Source: an uncultured Clostridia bacterium (GTDB lineage: Bacteria > Bacillota > Clostridia > Lachnospirales > CAG-274). Taken from it: a stretch of DNA of 64,000 nt. Each line of letters opens with the position of its first letter. Position 1 is the first letter of the stretch. Positions 34,674 through 42,379 of the stretch are shown piece after piece. The DNA lies in contig CANRBC010000002.1 of NCBI GenBank assembly GCA_947628755.1, forward strand, positions 62,001 to 126,000, given 5' to 3'. A model generated the notes under the pieces. The model saw nothing but the letters and a program-made list of their open reading frames with translations, made no database searches and was not told where the DNA came from. The translations under genes were made by a program, and so were the position numbers.

Positions 34674-35552
34674 ATGAAGGATATATATGACAATATAAAA
34701 AAATATCTCTGCGACAGCTTGTATAAGGCTGTAAAAAAATACATAGGTGATGCTACGGAAATAAGACTGAGAGGGGACAAGCCGCTTTTTATAAAATGCA
34801 GGAACAAGGAAATAAATACAGGCTATATCGTAAGCTACAATGAAATAAACGAAACCTTTTCGCGTCTGGTGGAGTTTTCGCCCTACGCCTATAAGGAGGA
34901 GCTTGTAAACGGCTATGTTACGATTGAAAATGGATGGCGCGTAGGTATATGCGGAACTGTCATAGAGGAAAAGGGCATAGTCAGAAACATAAAGGACATA
35001 TCCTCTCTAAATATAAGGATAGCAAGAGAGATAAAGGACTGCAGTAAATGTATAGGACTGGACAGTGGAAATATTATAATAATATCTCCTCCCGCCTGCG
35101 GAAAAACAACTCTTTTAAGAGATATTGTAAGGCGGTGGAGCGACGGTGGAAGAACAATAGCCCTTATAGATGAAAGAAATGAAATAAGCGGTACATACAG
35201 AGGCAAAGCGGGTCTGGACATAGGCAAAAGAACAGACGTAATAGTAAATTCCTCAAAGGAAAACGGCTTTAACATTGCCCTTAGAGCATTTGCTCCGGAT
35301 GTAATAGCGGTAGATGAAATAGGTAGCGAGGGTGACTTTAAAGCTGTAAGACAAGCTATGGTATCGGGTGTGGAGGTGCTGTGTACCGTACACTCGACGG
35401 ATTTGGACGAGCTTAAAAGCAGAGCCTGTTTTTCAGAAATTATCGCAGAAAGACTTTTTGATTACTATATAGTGCTGAGAAAGGACATTGAAAGGGGAAA
35501 TATATTTAAATTATATAATAAGGAGCTGATAAATATATGGCAGGAGAAATAA
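34674..35552 (+). CDS. spoIIIAA: Stage III sporulation protein AA (secretion-type ATPase)
   Basis: This 292-aa AAA ATPase would energise the mother-cell SpoIIIA channel that joins forespore and mother cell. Walker A is PPACGKTTLLRDIVRR (about residue 139); DERNEISG and VIAVDEIGSEGD carry Walker B and the acidic box; VLCTVHSTDL is the His box of secretion ATPases. AAAGGTGAC lies 6 bp before the ATG. An open frame extends upstream through the tRNA-Arg gene and was rejected. It is the first of eight consecutive spoIIIA genes. Confidence 0.94.
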   Translation: MKDIYDNIKKYLCDSLYKAVKKYIGDATEIRLRGDKPLFIKCRNKEINTGYIVSYNEINETFSRLVEFSPYAYKEELVNGYVTIENGWRVGICGTVIEEKGIVRNIKDISSLNIRIAREIKDCSKCIGLDSGNIIIISPPACGKTTLLRDIVRRWSDGGRTIALIDERNEISGTYRGKAGLDIGKRTDVIVNSSKENGFNIALRAFAPDVIAVDEIGSEGDFKAVRQAMVSGVEVLCTVHSTDLDELKSRACFSEIIAERLFDYYIVLRKDIERGNIFKLYNKELINIWQEK

Positions 35553-36043
35553 TAGGAGCAGCAATGATAATAGCCGCCTGTATGGGCTTTGGATACAGGC
35601 TTTCTCTCAGACAGGTGCTGAGAAAAGATGAGCTTACGGAAATAAAAAATATAATAAGCAATATTATGTCAAATCTGGAGTATAAAAGAATGACCTTTGA
35701 GGAGGCTCTTATGAATTCTGCCGAAAATATAGAGGAAAACGAAATATTTTCGACGGTATTGCAGGCATTAAGAAACAGCAACGGCATAAGAACGGCATGG
35801 AAATATTCTTTTGAAAACTGCAGGGATACATATATGACAAAAGAGGACACTAAAAAAATAGCAAAGCTGGGCGAAGGCTTTTCTTCGGGAGATTTTTCAC
35901 TACAAAAGGGCTATGCCGAAGATGCGCTTAAATATATTGATGCTCAATGCGATATTATAGAGGGAAAATCCGCAGAGGAAAGCAAGCTGTACAGAAGCGT
36001 CGGCGTTACAATAGGCATATTTATAGTAGTGCTGCTTATTTAG
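35537..36043 (+). CDS. spoIIIAB: Stage III sporulation protein AB
   Basis: The 168-aa protein has one N-terminal transmembrane helix and a C-terminal one (GVTIGIFIVVLLI). A helical region between them contains YKRMTFEEALMNSAE and IAKLGEGFSSGDFSLQKGYA, typical of SpoIIIAB. The fold resembles GspF-like platform proteins of type II secretion, suiting a partner of the SpoIIIAA ATPase. It overlaps the spoIIIAA end by 16 bp. Confidence 0.9.
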   Translation: MAGEIIGAAMIIAACMGFGYRLSLRQVLRKDELTEIKNIISNIMSNLEYKRMTFEEALMNSAENIEENEIFSTVLQALRNSNGIRTAWKYSFENCRDTYMTKEDTKKIAKLGEGFSSGDFSLQKGYAEDALKYIDAQCDIIEGKSAEESKLYRSVGVTIGIFIVVLLI

Positions 36044-36055
36044 GGGGTCTGCTGT

Positions 36056-36250
36056 ATGGATATTAATATAGTTTTCAAAATAGCGGCTGTGGGTATACTT
36101 GTATCCGTTATAAATCAAGTGCTTTCAAGAGCCGGACGCGACGAACAGGCTATGCTTACGACACTTGCAGGACTTGTGGTCGTTCTATACTGGGTCATCC
36201 AATACATAAGCGATTTGTTCGACAGGGTACAGACTCTGTTCAGACTTTAG
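36056..36250 (+). CDS. spoIIIAC: Stage III sporulation protein AC
   Basis: The 64-aa protein has two transmembrane helices: IVFKIAAVGILVSVINQVLS and a second from TLAGLVVVLYWVIQYI. It has the RAGRDEQAM linker that is strongly conserved in SpoIIIAC. It is a small membrane subunit of the feeding-channel complex. It lies 12 bp after spoIIIAB with GGGGG upstream of the start. Confidence 0.93.
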   Translation: MDINIVFKIAAVGILVSVINQVLSRAGRDEQAMLTTLAGLVVVLYWVIQYISDLFDRVQTLFRL

Positions 36251-36260
36251 GAGTGATTCT

Positions 36261-36647
36261 ATGGATATATGCAAAATAGCTATATTCGGAATAACAGGCG
36301 CTGTGCTGACTGTGATACTCAAGGAGGAAAAAAGCTCTTTTTCATTATTTACTGCCATAATGACCTGTATTCTTATATTTGTACTTATACTCCCTCTTCT
36401 CGGTGAAATTATGGAAAGAATAAAGGAAATAGGAGAGGGACTTGACATATATTCGGAATATATCTCTCTTATGATAAAGGCTCTTGTAACGGCATACGTT
36501 TCAATGTTTTCATCACAGCTTTGCAGGGATTTCGGACAGAACAGCATTGGAGATAAAATAGAGCTTGGCGGAAAGGTCATAATACTTATAAGCGCGGCTT
36601 CGGTAATGGAGGATATGGCAGATAGAATAATGAGGTTCATACAATGA
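36261..36647 (+). CDS. spoIIIAD: Stage III sporulation protein AD
   Basis: The 128-aa protein has about four membrane segments and is related to SpoIIIAC in its first half (ICKIAIFGITGAVLTVILKEE). The C-terminal region AYVSMFSSQLCRDFGQNSIGDKIELGGKVIIL is characteristic of SpoIIIAD. It overlaps spoIIIAE by 4 bp (ATGA). Confidence 0.92.
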   Translation: MDICKIAIFGITGAVLTVILKEEKSSFSLFTAIMTCILIFVLILPLLGEIMERIKEIGEGLDIYSEYISLMIKALVTAYVSMFSSQLCRDFGQNSIGDKIELGGKVIILISAASVMEDMADRIMRFIQ

Positions 36648-37717
36648 AATTTATATTAACAGCTCTGTTTGTTATTTTGTTTTCAACATACGTTTACGGC
36701 TATGACATTGACAGACTTCCCGATATAAGCAAGGTCGAAAGCACAGTCAAAGAAAATACGGACATTTCCTTTAAAGATCTTATGAAAGCGGTCATATCGG
36801 GAGAAGATATTATTTCACTGCTTAAAGGGGACATAAAGTCCTTCATAAAAAATAAGCTATCTGAAAAAAGGGCAGGGTTAAAAAGTATAATCGTAGTTGC
36901 TATTATATGCAGTCTTATAAATTTGTTTTCACAGGATATAAGAGATAGGTCAACAGCGGAGTTTATAGGGCTGACAGGGCGTGTTATAATATTTGCTCTT
37001 GCCTCGGCTAGCATAGGAAATTCAATAAATATACTCAGGAGCTGTATACAGAATATAACAGACACAATAAACAGCGCTATTCCCCTTATTATAGCGTTGG
37101 TTTCAGCGGGAGGACGAATACCGGGCGGAGGATTGATACTTGCCATGGGGACTGAAATGGCGGCAACAGGGATAAATTCTGCCGTTATACCTTTGCTTGT
37201 AATGGGAACGCTGCTAAAGATAGTAAATATGATTTCGGGGCGAGAGATACTGGACAGGCTCTCGGAGCTTCTTTTGGAATCTGTTTCATGGATACTCAGA
37301 ATATGCGCTTACGGCTTTGTGTTTTTGTCAGGACTTGAAAGAATAAGCGGAGGCACACTCAGTAAAAGCGCAGGCAGTATGCTTAAATCGGCCGTAAAAA
37401 TGGTGCCTGTTGTAGGCGATATTATAGGGGGAGCGGGCGAGATAACGGCGTCGGCTGTGTTGGCCATAGGCAACGGAGCAGGCATAGCTCTTATAGTGAT
37501 AATAATTATAATAAGCAGTATTCCTCTTATAGAAATTGGCGTTACGGCCTTTGTATATAAGCTGACCGCCGCTATACTTGAGCCTGTGTGCGATAAATCG
37601 GCAATAGCCGTAATAGACGCTGTGGGAGAAGCAAATTTTAAGGTACTGGCGGCTTTGTTTACAGTAAACGTAATGTTTGTATTGTCATTGGCGATACTTA
37701 TGTGTTCTGTGAGGTAG
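36644..37717 (+). CDS. spoIIIAE: Stage III sporulation protein AE
   Basis: The 357-aa polytopic membrane protein has a likely signal sequence (LTALFVILFSTYVYG), then about seven to eight transmembrane segments. PLIIALVSAGGRIPGGGLILAMGTEM and KSAVKMVPVVGDIIGGAGEITASAVL are family-defining. SpoIIIAE is the largest membrane component of the SpoIIIA complex. It is coupled to spoIIIAD and spaced 2 bp from spoIIIAF. Confidence 0.93.
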   Translation: MKFILTALFVILFSTYVYGYDIDRLPDISKVESTVKENTDISFKDLMKAVISGEDIISLLKGDIKSFIKNKLSEKRAGLKSIIVVAIICSLINLFSQDIRDRSTAEFIGLTGRVIIFALASASIGNSINILRSCIQNITDTINSAIPLIIALVSAGGRIPGGGLILAMGTEMAATGINSAVIPLLVMGTLLKIVNMISGREILDRLSELLLESVSWILRICAYGFVFLSGLERISGGTLSKSAGSMLKSAVKMVPVVGDIIGGAGEITASAVLAIGNGAGIALIVIIIIISSIPLIEIGVTAFVYKLTAAILEPVCDKSAIAVIDAVGEANFKVLAALFTVNVMFVLSLAILMCSVR

Positions 37718-37719
37718 CT

Positions 37720-37887
37720 ATGGATACAATAAGGGAATATATTGAGAAGATAATAATGTATGTGCTTCTTACAAGCTATTTATCCGTTATTTTTCCTGAT
37801 GGCAGCTATAAGAAATATGTAAGGCTCGTAACGGGAGCGATACTGGTGGTCATTGTAATGAAGCCTCTTGAGATACTTTTTACATAG
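37720..37887 (+). CDS. spoIIIAF: Stage III sporulation protein AF, short form (membrane part only)
   Basis: The 55-aa product matches only the N-terminal membrane portion of SpoIIIAF: two helices separated by FPDGSYKKYVRLVTGAIL, the conserved loop. Family members are usually near 200 aa and continue with a soluble domain that resembles the ring-building motif; here a TAG stop follows LEILFT directly. The next gene starts 11 bp later with its own ribosome site, so there is no leftover C-terminal coding sequence and no obvious single frameshift. It is either a natural minimal form or an old deletion. Confidence 0.75.
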   Translation: MDTIREYIEKIIMYVLLTSYLSVIFPDGSYKKYVRLVTGAILVVIVMKPLEILFT

Positions 37888-37898
37888 GCGGTGATATA

Positions 37899-38381
37899 TT
37901 GGATATAAAAAAAATATTGGGAAATAAAAAAAGCATTGTATACATTGCCGTATTATTTTGTCTTGGAGTATTTCTGCTGACGGGTATCGGCAAAACAAAC
38001 GTAGCTGAAACAATAAACGCTCCGCATCAGCAGGAGGAGTTAAGCGAAAGACTTGAAAAAATACTTTCTCAGGTAGAGGGAGCAGGTCGTGTAAAAGTGC
38101 TTATAAGCTATTCTCAGTCAGGGGAAAAAATACTTGCCTATGACAGCGAGGAGGAAAATAAGATCGAGGAGGGCAGAGATGAAACAAACGTGAGAAATCA
38201 AGTGGTTTATGACAGCAGCAAAACCCCCTTTGTGTTAAAGGAATATATGCCTACGCCGGAGGGAGTTATAATAGTTGCCCAAGGCGGCGACAATGAAGCG
38301 GTAAAAAAACAATTAATAAGCGGAACTGTGGCATTATTGAGCATTGACGAGCATAAGATAGAAGTATTAAAGATGAAATAG
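37899..38381 (+). CDS. spoIIIAG: Stage III sporulation protein AG
   Basis: The 160-aa single-pass membrane protein starts at a TTG after GGCGGTGATA. One transmembrane helix (IVYIAVLFCLGVFLLTGIG) leads to a soluble domain with EGAGRVKVLISY and TPEGVIIVAQGGDNEAVKKQLISGTVALL. That is the ring-building motif with which SpoIIIAG forms large rings between the two sporulation membranes. It lies between spoIIIAF and spoIIIAH. Confidence 0.92.
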   Translation: MDIKKILGNKKSIVYIAVLFCLGVFLLTGIGKTNVAETINAPHQQEELSERLEKILSQVEGAGRVKVLISYSQSGEKILAYDSEEENKIEEGRDETNVRNQVVYDSSKTPFVLKEYMPTPEGVIIVAQGGDNEAVKKQLISGTVALLSIDEHKIEVLKMK

Positions 38382-38390
38382 GAGGTAACT

Positions 38391-39065
38391 ATGTTTACAA
38401 TCAAAAAAAATCAGGTTATAATTTCCGCTCTTGTAGTAATGATTGCTGCGGCAGGCTACTTGAATTACATAGACTCTACAGGCGGCGTAAGTGAGGTAAT
38501 GGTAACAGATGAAAGCGAACTGGCGTTAAGCGACGACGTGGCGTTTACAGACGACGATGTGGCAATAGCCTCAGACAGCAGCGAGGTAACTTCCGAGAAC
38601 AGCGCTGAATCCGAAACAAAGGAGGAGAAAAAGAATAAAAAAGAGGAAAAAACCAATGAGGCTGCCGACCCGGACGCAGGCGAGGCGGTGTTTGTAAATT
38701 CCTCACAGGATTCCTCATATTTTGTACAGGCAAAGCTCGACAGAGAGCAGTCACGCTCAAAGCAGAAGGATATGCTTAATGAAATGCTGAATAACGAAAA
38801 GATAAACGATGAGCAGAAAAACGAGGTAACTACGGCAATGCTGCAAATACAGCAGAGGATAGAAAAGGAAACAGCAGCCGAATCAATGATAAAGGCAAAA
38901 GGCTTTGGCGATGTCTATGTAAGGATAGACGACGACACGGTGGACGTTGTAGTGGATAAGGCGGAGCTTACAGACGCCGAGATTGCCCAGATAGAGGATA
39001 TTGTAAAGAGAAAAACCGGAGTTTCTCCCGATAAGATAAGAATAACTCCCCTTAAGGATAAATAA
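38391..39065 (+). CDS. spoIIIAH: Stage III sporulation protein AH
   Basis: The 224-aa protein has one N-terminal transmembrane helix (VIISALVVMIAAAGYLNY), an acidic Ser/Glu-rich linker (about 30-95) and a C-terminal YscJ/FliF-like ring-building domain (AAESMIKAKGFGDVYVRID, VSPDKIRITPLK). SpoIIIAH binds forespore SpoIIQ across the septum. AGGAGG precedes the ATG. It is the last gene of the operon, before a terminator. Confidence 0.92.
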   Translation: MFTIKKNQVIISALVVMIAAAGYLNYIDSTGGVSEVMVTDESELALSDDVAFTDDDVAIASDSSEVTSENSAESETKEEKKNKKEEKTNEAADPDAGEAVFVNSSQDSSYFVQAKLDREQSRSKQKDMLNEMLNNEKINDEQKNEVTTAMLQIQQRIEKETAAESMIKAKGFGDVYVRIDDDTVDVVVDKAELTDAEIAQIEDIVKRKTGVSPDKIRITPLKDK

Positions 39066-39071
39066 TATACG

Positions 39072-39104
39072 AAAGGAGCCGCAAAAATAAAGCAGCTCCT
39101 TTTA
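39072..39104 (+). terminator. Terminator of the spoIIIA operon
   Basis: AAAGGAGC and GCTCCTTT pair across an A-rich loop, ending in TTTT. Confidence 0.7.
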
Positions 39105-39128
39105 TAATGGGTTTTGACTAAATTAATG

Positions 39129-39156
39129 TTGAAAAATATTTAATATGTGTTATAAT
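39129..39156 (+). promoter_or_regulatory. Sigma-A promoter of the asp23-nusB-xse operon
   Basis: TTGAAA at 39129-39134, a 16-bp spacer and TATAAT at 39151-39156, about 50 bp before the first gene. Confidence 0.65.
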
Positions 39157-39207
39157 TACATATAATGGGCTTAAAATGAATAAGTCAGCCGACAGAGGAG
39201 GTTTTTT

Positions 39208-39576
39208 ATGAATAAGGAAAACGATTTAAGTGAAAGCAATGTTGTAATAAGCAGCGAGGTAGTGTCCAAGATAATAAAGACCGCTGCTCTTGAAGTCGAC
39301 GGTGTTGCATATATTTCCGGCGTGAACTCTGCCATAAAGGGTGTACTCAGTAAAAAAAGCGTAAAGGGAGTCAGCTTTAAGGCGGATGAGGAAAGCATAA
39401 AGCCTCATGTCGGGATAGCCGTATACAGCGGCAGCAACGCCATTGAAGTGGCTCGCAAGGTACAGAGCAAAATAAAGGACAATATCGAAAGCATGACGGG
39501 TTATGAATGTGCAGATGTAGATGTAGATGTTATAGACATTGTTGTAAAGGAAAATAAGGATACCGAGGTTGAATAA
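39208..39576 (+). CDS. Asp23/Gls24-family protein (YqhY-like)
   Basis: The 122-aa cytoplasmic protein has NVVISSEVVSKIIKTAALEVDGVAYISG at the start and DVDVDVIDIVVKE near the end, as expected of the Asp23/Gls24 family. It stands directly upstream of nusB, the position of yqhY in Bacillus. There YqhY has been linked to regulation of lipid synthesis; that role is not shown here. TGAATAAG is preceded by GAGGAGG. Confidence 0.88.
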   Translation: MNKENDLSESNVVISSEVVSKIIKTAALEVDGVAYISGVNSAIKGVLSKKSVKGVSFKADEESIKPHVGIAVYSGSNAIEVARKVQSKIKDNIESMTGYECADVDVDVIDIVVKENKDTEVE

Positions 39577-39578
39577 AA

Positions 39579-39989
39579 ATGAAAAGACGAGATGCCAGAA
39601 AGCATATTTTTAATCTGGTTTTCCAGACTGAATTTCAGGAGGAAGTCAATGCCGATGAAATACTCAGCACCTATAACGAGGAATATGCCGATCTGTCAAA
39701 AGACAATGCAGGATATATTGAAAGCGAGTACAGAGGTATAGTCGACCATATAGAGGAAATAGACAGTATAATAGACAGATATGCCGTAGGCTGGAATGTG
39801 GACAGACTTGCAAAGACTGACCTTGCTATACTGCGTATAGGCGTTTATGAGCTTGTATTCAGCGACGATATACCAAACGGTGTAGCCGTAAACGAGGCTG
39901 TTGAGCTGAGCAAGTCCTTCAGCGGCGACAAAGCTCCTGCTTTTATTAACGCAGTTCTTGTAAAGGTATCCAAAAGCGGTGAACAGTAA
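39579..39989 (+). CDS. nusB: Transcription antitermination factor NusB
   Basis: The 136-aa all-helical protein binds boxA RNA with NusE (S10) during rRNA transcription. Visible marks are the N-terminal RRDARKHIFNLVFQTEF and the C-terminal LAILRIGVYELVF and IPNGVAVNEAVELSKSFS. It sits 2 bp after the Asp23-like gene and 2 bp before xseA, so the three are one transcript. Confidence 0.95.
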   Translation: MKRRDARKHIFNLVFQTEFQEEVNADEILSTYNEEYADLSKDNAGYIESEYRGIVDHIEEIDSIIDRYAVGWNVDRLAKTDLAILRIGVYELVFSDDIPNGVAVNEAVELSKSFSGDKAPAFINAVLVKVSKSGEQ

Positions 39990-39991
39990 TT

Positions 39992-41188
39992 ATGAAAATA
40001 TATACGGTTTCCCAGATAAACAGCTATATAAGAAGGGTATTTGATAATGACCCGTTTCTGAGCGACTTATATATAGAGGCGGAAATATCAAATTTCAAGC
40101 TCCATTCGTCAGGGCATATATATTTTACGCTTAAGGACGGCGGCGCTGCCATAAGCGCAGTTATGTTCAGACACGATACGTTGAATCTTAAGTTTATGCC
40201 GGAAAGCGGTATGAAGGTTCTTGTAAAGGGACGTATTTCCCTTTATGAAAAGACGGGACAGTATCAGATATATGTAAGGGATATGGAGCCTGCTGGCACA
40301 GGGGCTCTGTATATGGCTTATGAGCAGCTTAAGGCAAGGCTTGAAAAGTCGGGAGTGTTTGACAGCAAGTACAAAAAACCTATACCCCTATATCCCAAGT
40401 GTATAGCGGTCATAACCTCGCCTACGGGCGCAGCGGTAAGAGATATTATACACGTTGCGGGAAGACGTAATCCCAATGTGGAAATAGTGGTCGTTCCTGT
40501 TCTTGTACAGGGTGAGGGCGCAGCTCCCGATATAGTAAAGGCTATAGAAAATGTAAATAAATGGGGCGGCGCAGATACTATAATAGTAGGCAGAGGCGGC
40601 GGCTCAATAGAGGATTTGTGGGCATTCAACGAGGAAATAGTGGCAAGAGCCATATTTGAATCCCATATACCCGTAATATCTGCTGTCGGTCACGAAACAG
40701 ACTTTACAATAGCGGACTTTATTGCAGACAAAAGAGCGGCTACACCCTCGGCAGCGGCGGAAATAGCCGTACCCTCTGAGGAAAGTATAAATAAGGCTCT
40801 TGTAAACGTATACGGAAGAATATATAGGTCTGTATATAACAAAGCCTCCAATATGAGGTCGAGATTCAGCTATGCCGTAAGTAGCTACGCCTTCAGAAAT
40901 TTTTCGCAGAGCATATACGATTCTCAGATGTATACAGGCGAGCTTTATGACAGGATATACGGCAATATGGCTAACAAAATGGAAAAAAGCAGACTTCTGC
41001 TGGGCAAGTGTATAGATAATATTGAGAATCTTTCGCCTCTTAATATTATGAAAAGAGGTTATTCCCTTGTATATAACGACAAGGGCAGATTGATATCCTC
41101 TTCGGAAAATGTCAATAAAGGCGACAATATTGAGATAAGATTTGACAAAGGTAAAATAAACGCAGAGGTTACAAAAATAGGTGAATAA
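39992..41188 (+). CDS. xseA: Exodeoxyribonuclease VII large subunit
   Basis: The 398-aa catalytic subunit degrades single-stranded DNA to oligonucleotides. The N-terminal OB fold (SQINSYIRRVFDNDPFL, ISNFKLHSSGHIYFTLKD) is followed by the catalytic region with ITSPTGAAVRDIIHV, GRGGGSIEDLWAFNEE and VISAVGHETDFTIADF. A helical C-terminal segment binds the small subunits. The stop overlaps the ribosome binding site of xseB, which gives translational coupling. The family is usually 400-450 aa, so this one is slightly short. Confidence 0.95.
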   Translation: MKIYTVSQINSYIRRVFDNDPFLSDLYIEAEISNFKLHSSGHIYFTLKDGGAAISAVMFRHDTLNLKFMPESGMKVLVKGRISLYEKTGQYQIYVRDMEPAGTGALYMAYEQLKARLEKSGVFDSKYKKPIPLYPKCIAVITSPTGAAVRDIIHVAGRRNPNVEIVVVPVLVQGEGAAPDIVKAIENVNKWGGADTIIVGRGGGSIEDLWAFNEEIVARAIFESHIPVISAVGHETDFTIADFIADKRAATPSAAAEIAVPSEESINKALVNVYGRIYRSVYNKASNMRSRFSYAVSSYAFRNFSQSIYDSQMYTGELYDRIYGNMANKMEKSRLLLGKCIDNIENLSPLNIMKRGYSLVYNDKGRLISSSENVNKGDNIEIRFDKGKINAEVTKIGE

Positions 41189-41189
41189 T

Positions 41190-41426
41190 ATGGCTGGTAA
41201 GAAAAAAACATTTGAAGAGGCTCTTGGCAGATTAGAAGAAATTGCCGAGGCTATGGAAAGAGAAGAAACAGGTCTTGAGGAAAGCGTAAAGCTGTACAAA
41301 GAGGGAGTGGAGCTTGCGGCTTTCTGCGCAGATAAGCTGAATACGGCAGAACAGCAGGTTTCACAGCTTAAAGTGAGCGCAGAGGGCATTTTTACCAAAA
41401 GACCCTTTGATTTAGCGGAGGAATAA
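41190..41426 (+). CDS. xseB: Exodeoxyribonuclease VII small subunit
   Basis: The 78-aa helical protein has TFEEALGRLEEIAEAMEREE and LEESVKLYKEGVEL, the family signature. It binds several-fold along XseA. The ATG at 41190 was chosen because AGGTGA lies 5 bp upstream; an in-frame GTG at 41181 falls inside that site. Confidence 0.94.
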   Translation: MAGKKKTFEEALGRLEEIAEAMEREETGLEESVKLYKEGVELAAFCADKLNTAEQQVSQLKVSAEGIFTKRPFDLAEE

Positions 41427-41427
41427 T

Positions 41428-42306
41428 ATGGACTTTAATGAAAATCTCAATAAAAAAATAGAAACGGTAAACAATGCCCTTAAGAAATATCTTGCTCCAA
41501 AATACCCCGAAAGGCTTTATGAAGCTATGGGATACAGCGTGTTTGCAGGAGGAAAAAGGCTCAGACCGGTGCTTATGCTTTCTGCCTGCGAAGCCGTAGG
41601 CGGAAAAGCGGAGGACGCTATTCCTTTTGCCTGCGCTATGGAAATGATTCACACATATTCTCTTATACACGACGATCTTCCCGCTATGGATAACGATGAT
41701 TTCAGGAGAGGAAAGCCCACCTGCCACAAGGCTTTTGACGAGGCATTGGCAATACTGGCAGGCGACGGACTTCTGACCTATGCCTTTGAAATTATGCTTA
41801 ATACAATATGTGAAAAAAGGGATATAAGATATGCAAAGGCGGCTTCATATATTGCAAAAAACAGCGGCACCTGCGGTATGCTTGTAGGTCAGGTTGTAGA
41901 TGTGGAGTCCGAGGGCGTTGCCATTGACGACAAGACGCTTATGTATATACACGACAATAAGACAGGCGGTCTTATAAAGGCTTCTCTTGTTGCAGGCGCT
42001 ATTATTGGCGGAGCTACTGAGGACGAAATAGGCGATTTTGAAAAGATAGGCTATAATATAGGTATAGCGTTCCAGATAAAGGACGATATTCTGGATGTTA
42101 CAAGCACCTCAGAGATACTTGGCAAGCCTGTTTTCAGCGATGAAAAAAATAATAAATCCACTTATGTGACATTACACGGCATTGAAAACGCGCAGGAGGA
42201 TTTCAAGACCCTTTCCGAAGGAGCTGTAAAAATGATAGAGAACTTCGGAGCAAAGGGCGAATTCCTTAAAGAATATGCAGACACGCTTATTAATCGTATA
42301 AATTAA
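41428..42306 (+). CDS. ispA: Polyprenyl synthetase (farnesyl/geranylgeranyl diphosphate synthase)
   Basis: The 292-aa prenyl elongase condenses isopentenyl diphosphate with allylic diphosphates. The first Asp-rich motif is HDDLPAMDNDDFRRGKPT and the second is FQIKDDILD; GGKRLRPVL binds diphosphate. The lone position between xseB and dxs is that of ispA in many Firmicutes. Product chain length cannot be fixed from the sequence. A hairpin after the stop separates it from dxs. Confidence 0.93.
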   Translation: MDFNENLNKKIETVNNALKKYLAPKYPERLYEAMGYSVFAGGKRLRPVLMLSACEAVGGKAEDAIPFACAMEMIHTYSLIHDDLPAMDNDDFRRGKPTCHKAFDEALAILAGDGLLTYAFEIMLNTICEKRDIRYAKAASYIAKNSGTCGMLVGQVVDVESEGVAIDDKTLMYIHDNKTGGLIKASLVAGAIIGGATEDEIGDFEKIGYNIGIAFQIKDDILDVTSTSEILGKPVFSDEKNNKSTYVTLHGIENAQEDFKTLSEGAVKMIENFGAKGEFLKEYADTLINRIN

Positions 42307-42316
42307 AAGAAAAAAC

Positions 42317-42341
42317 GGTGCAGAGGGTATTTCTGCGCCCT
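42317..42341 (+). terminator. Weak hairpin between ispA and dxs
   Basis: GGTGCAGA pairs with TCTGCGCC (one G-T) around GGGTATT, followed only by CTTTG. It probably attenuates rather than ends the transcript. CTGTCGAAAAAA just beyond it (42345-42356) matches the end of the terminator-inserted element over 12 bp. Confidence 0.45.
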
Positions 42342-42379
42342 TTGCTGTCGAAAAAAGTAATTTATTAGGATGGGATTAA

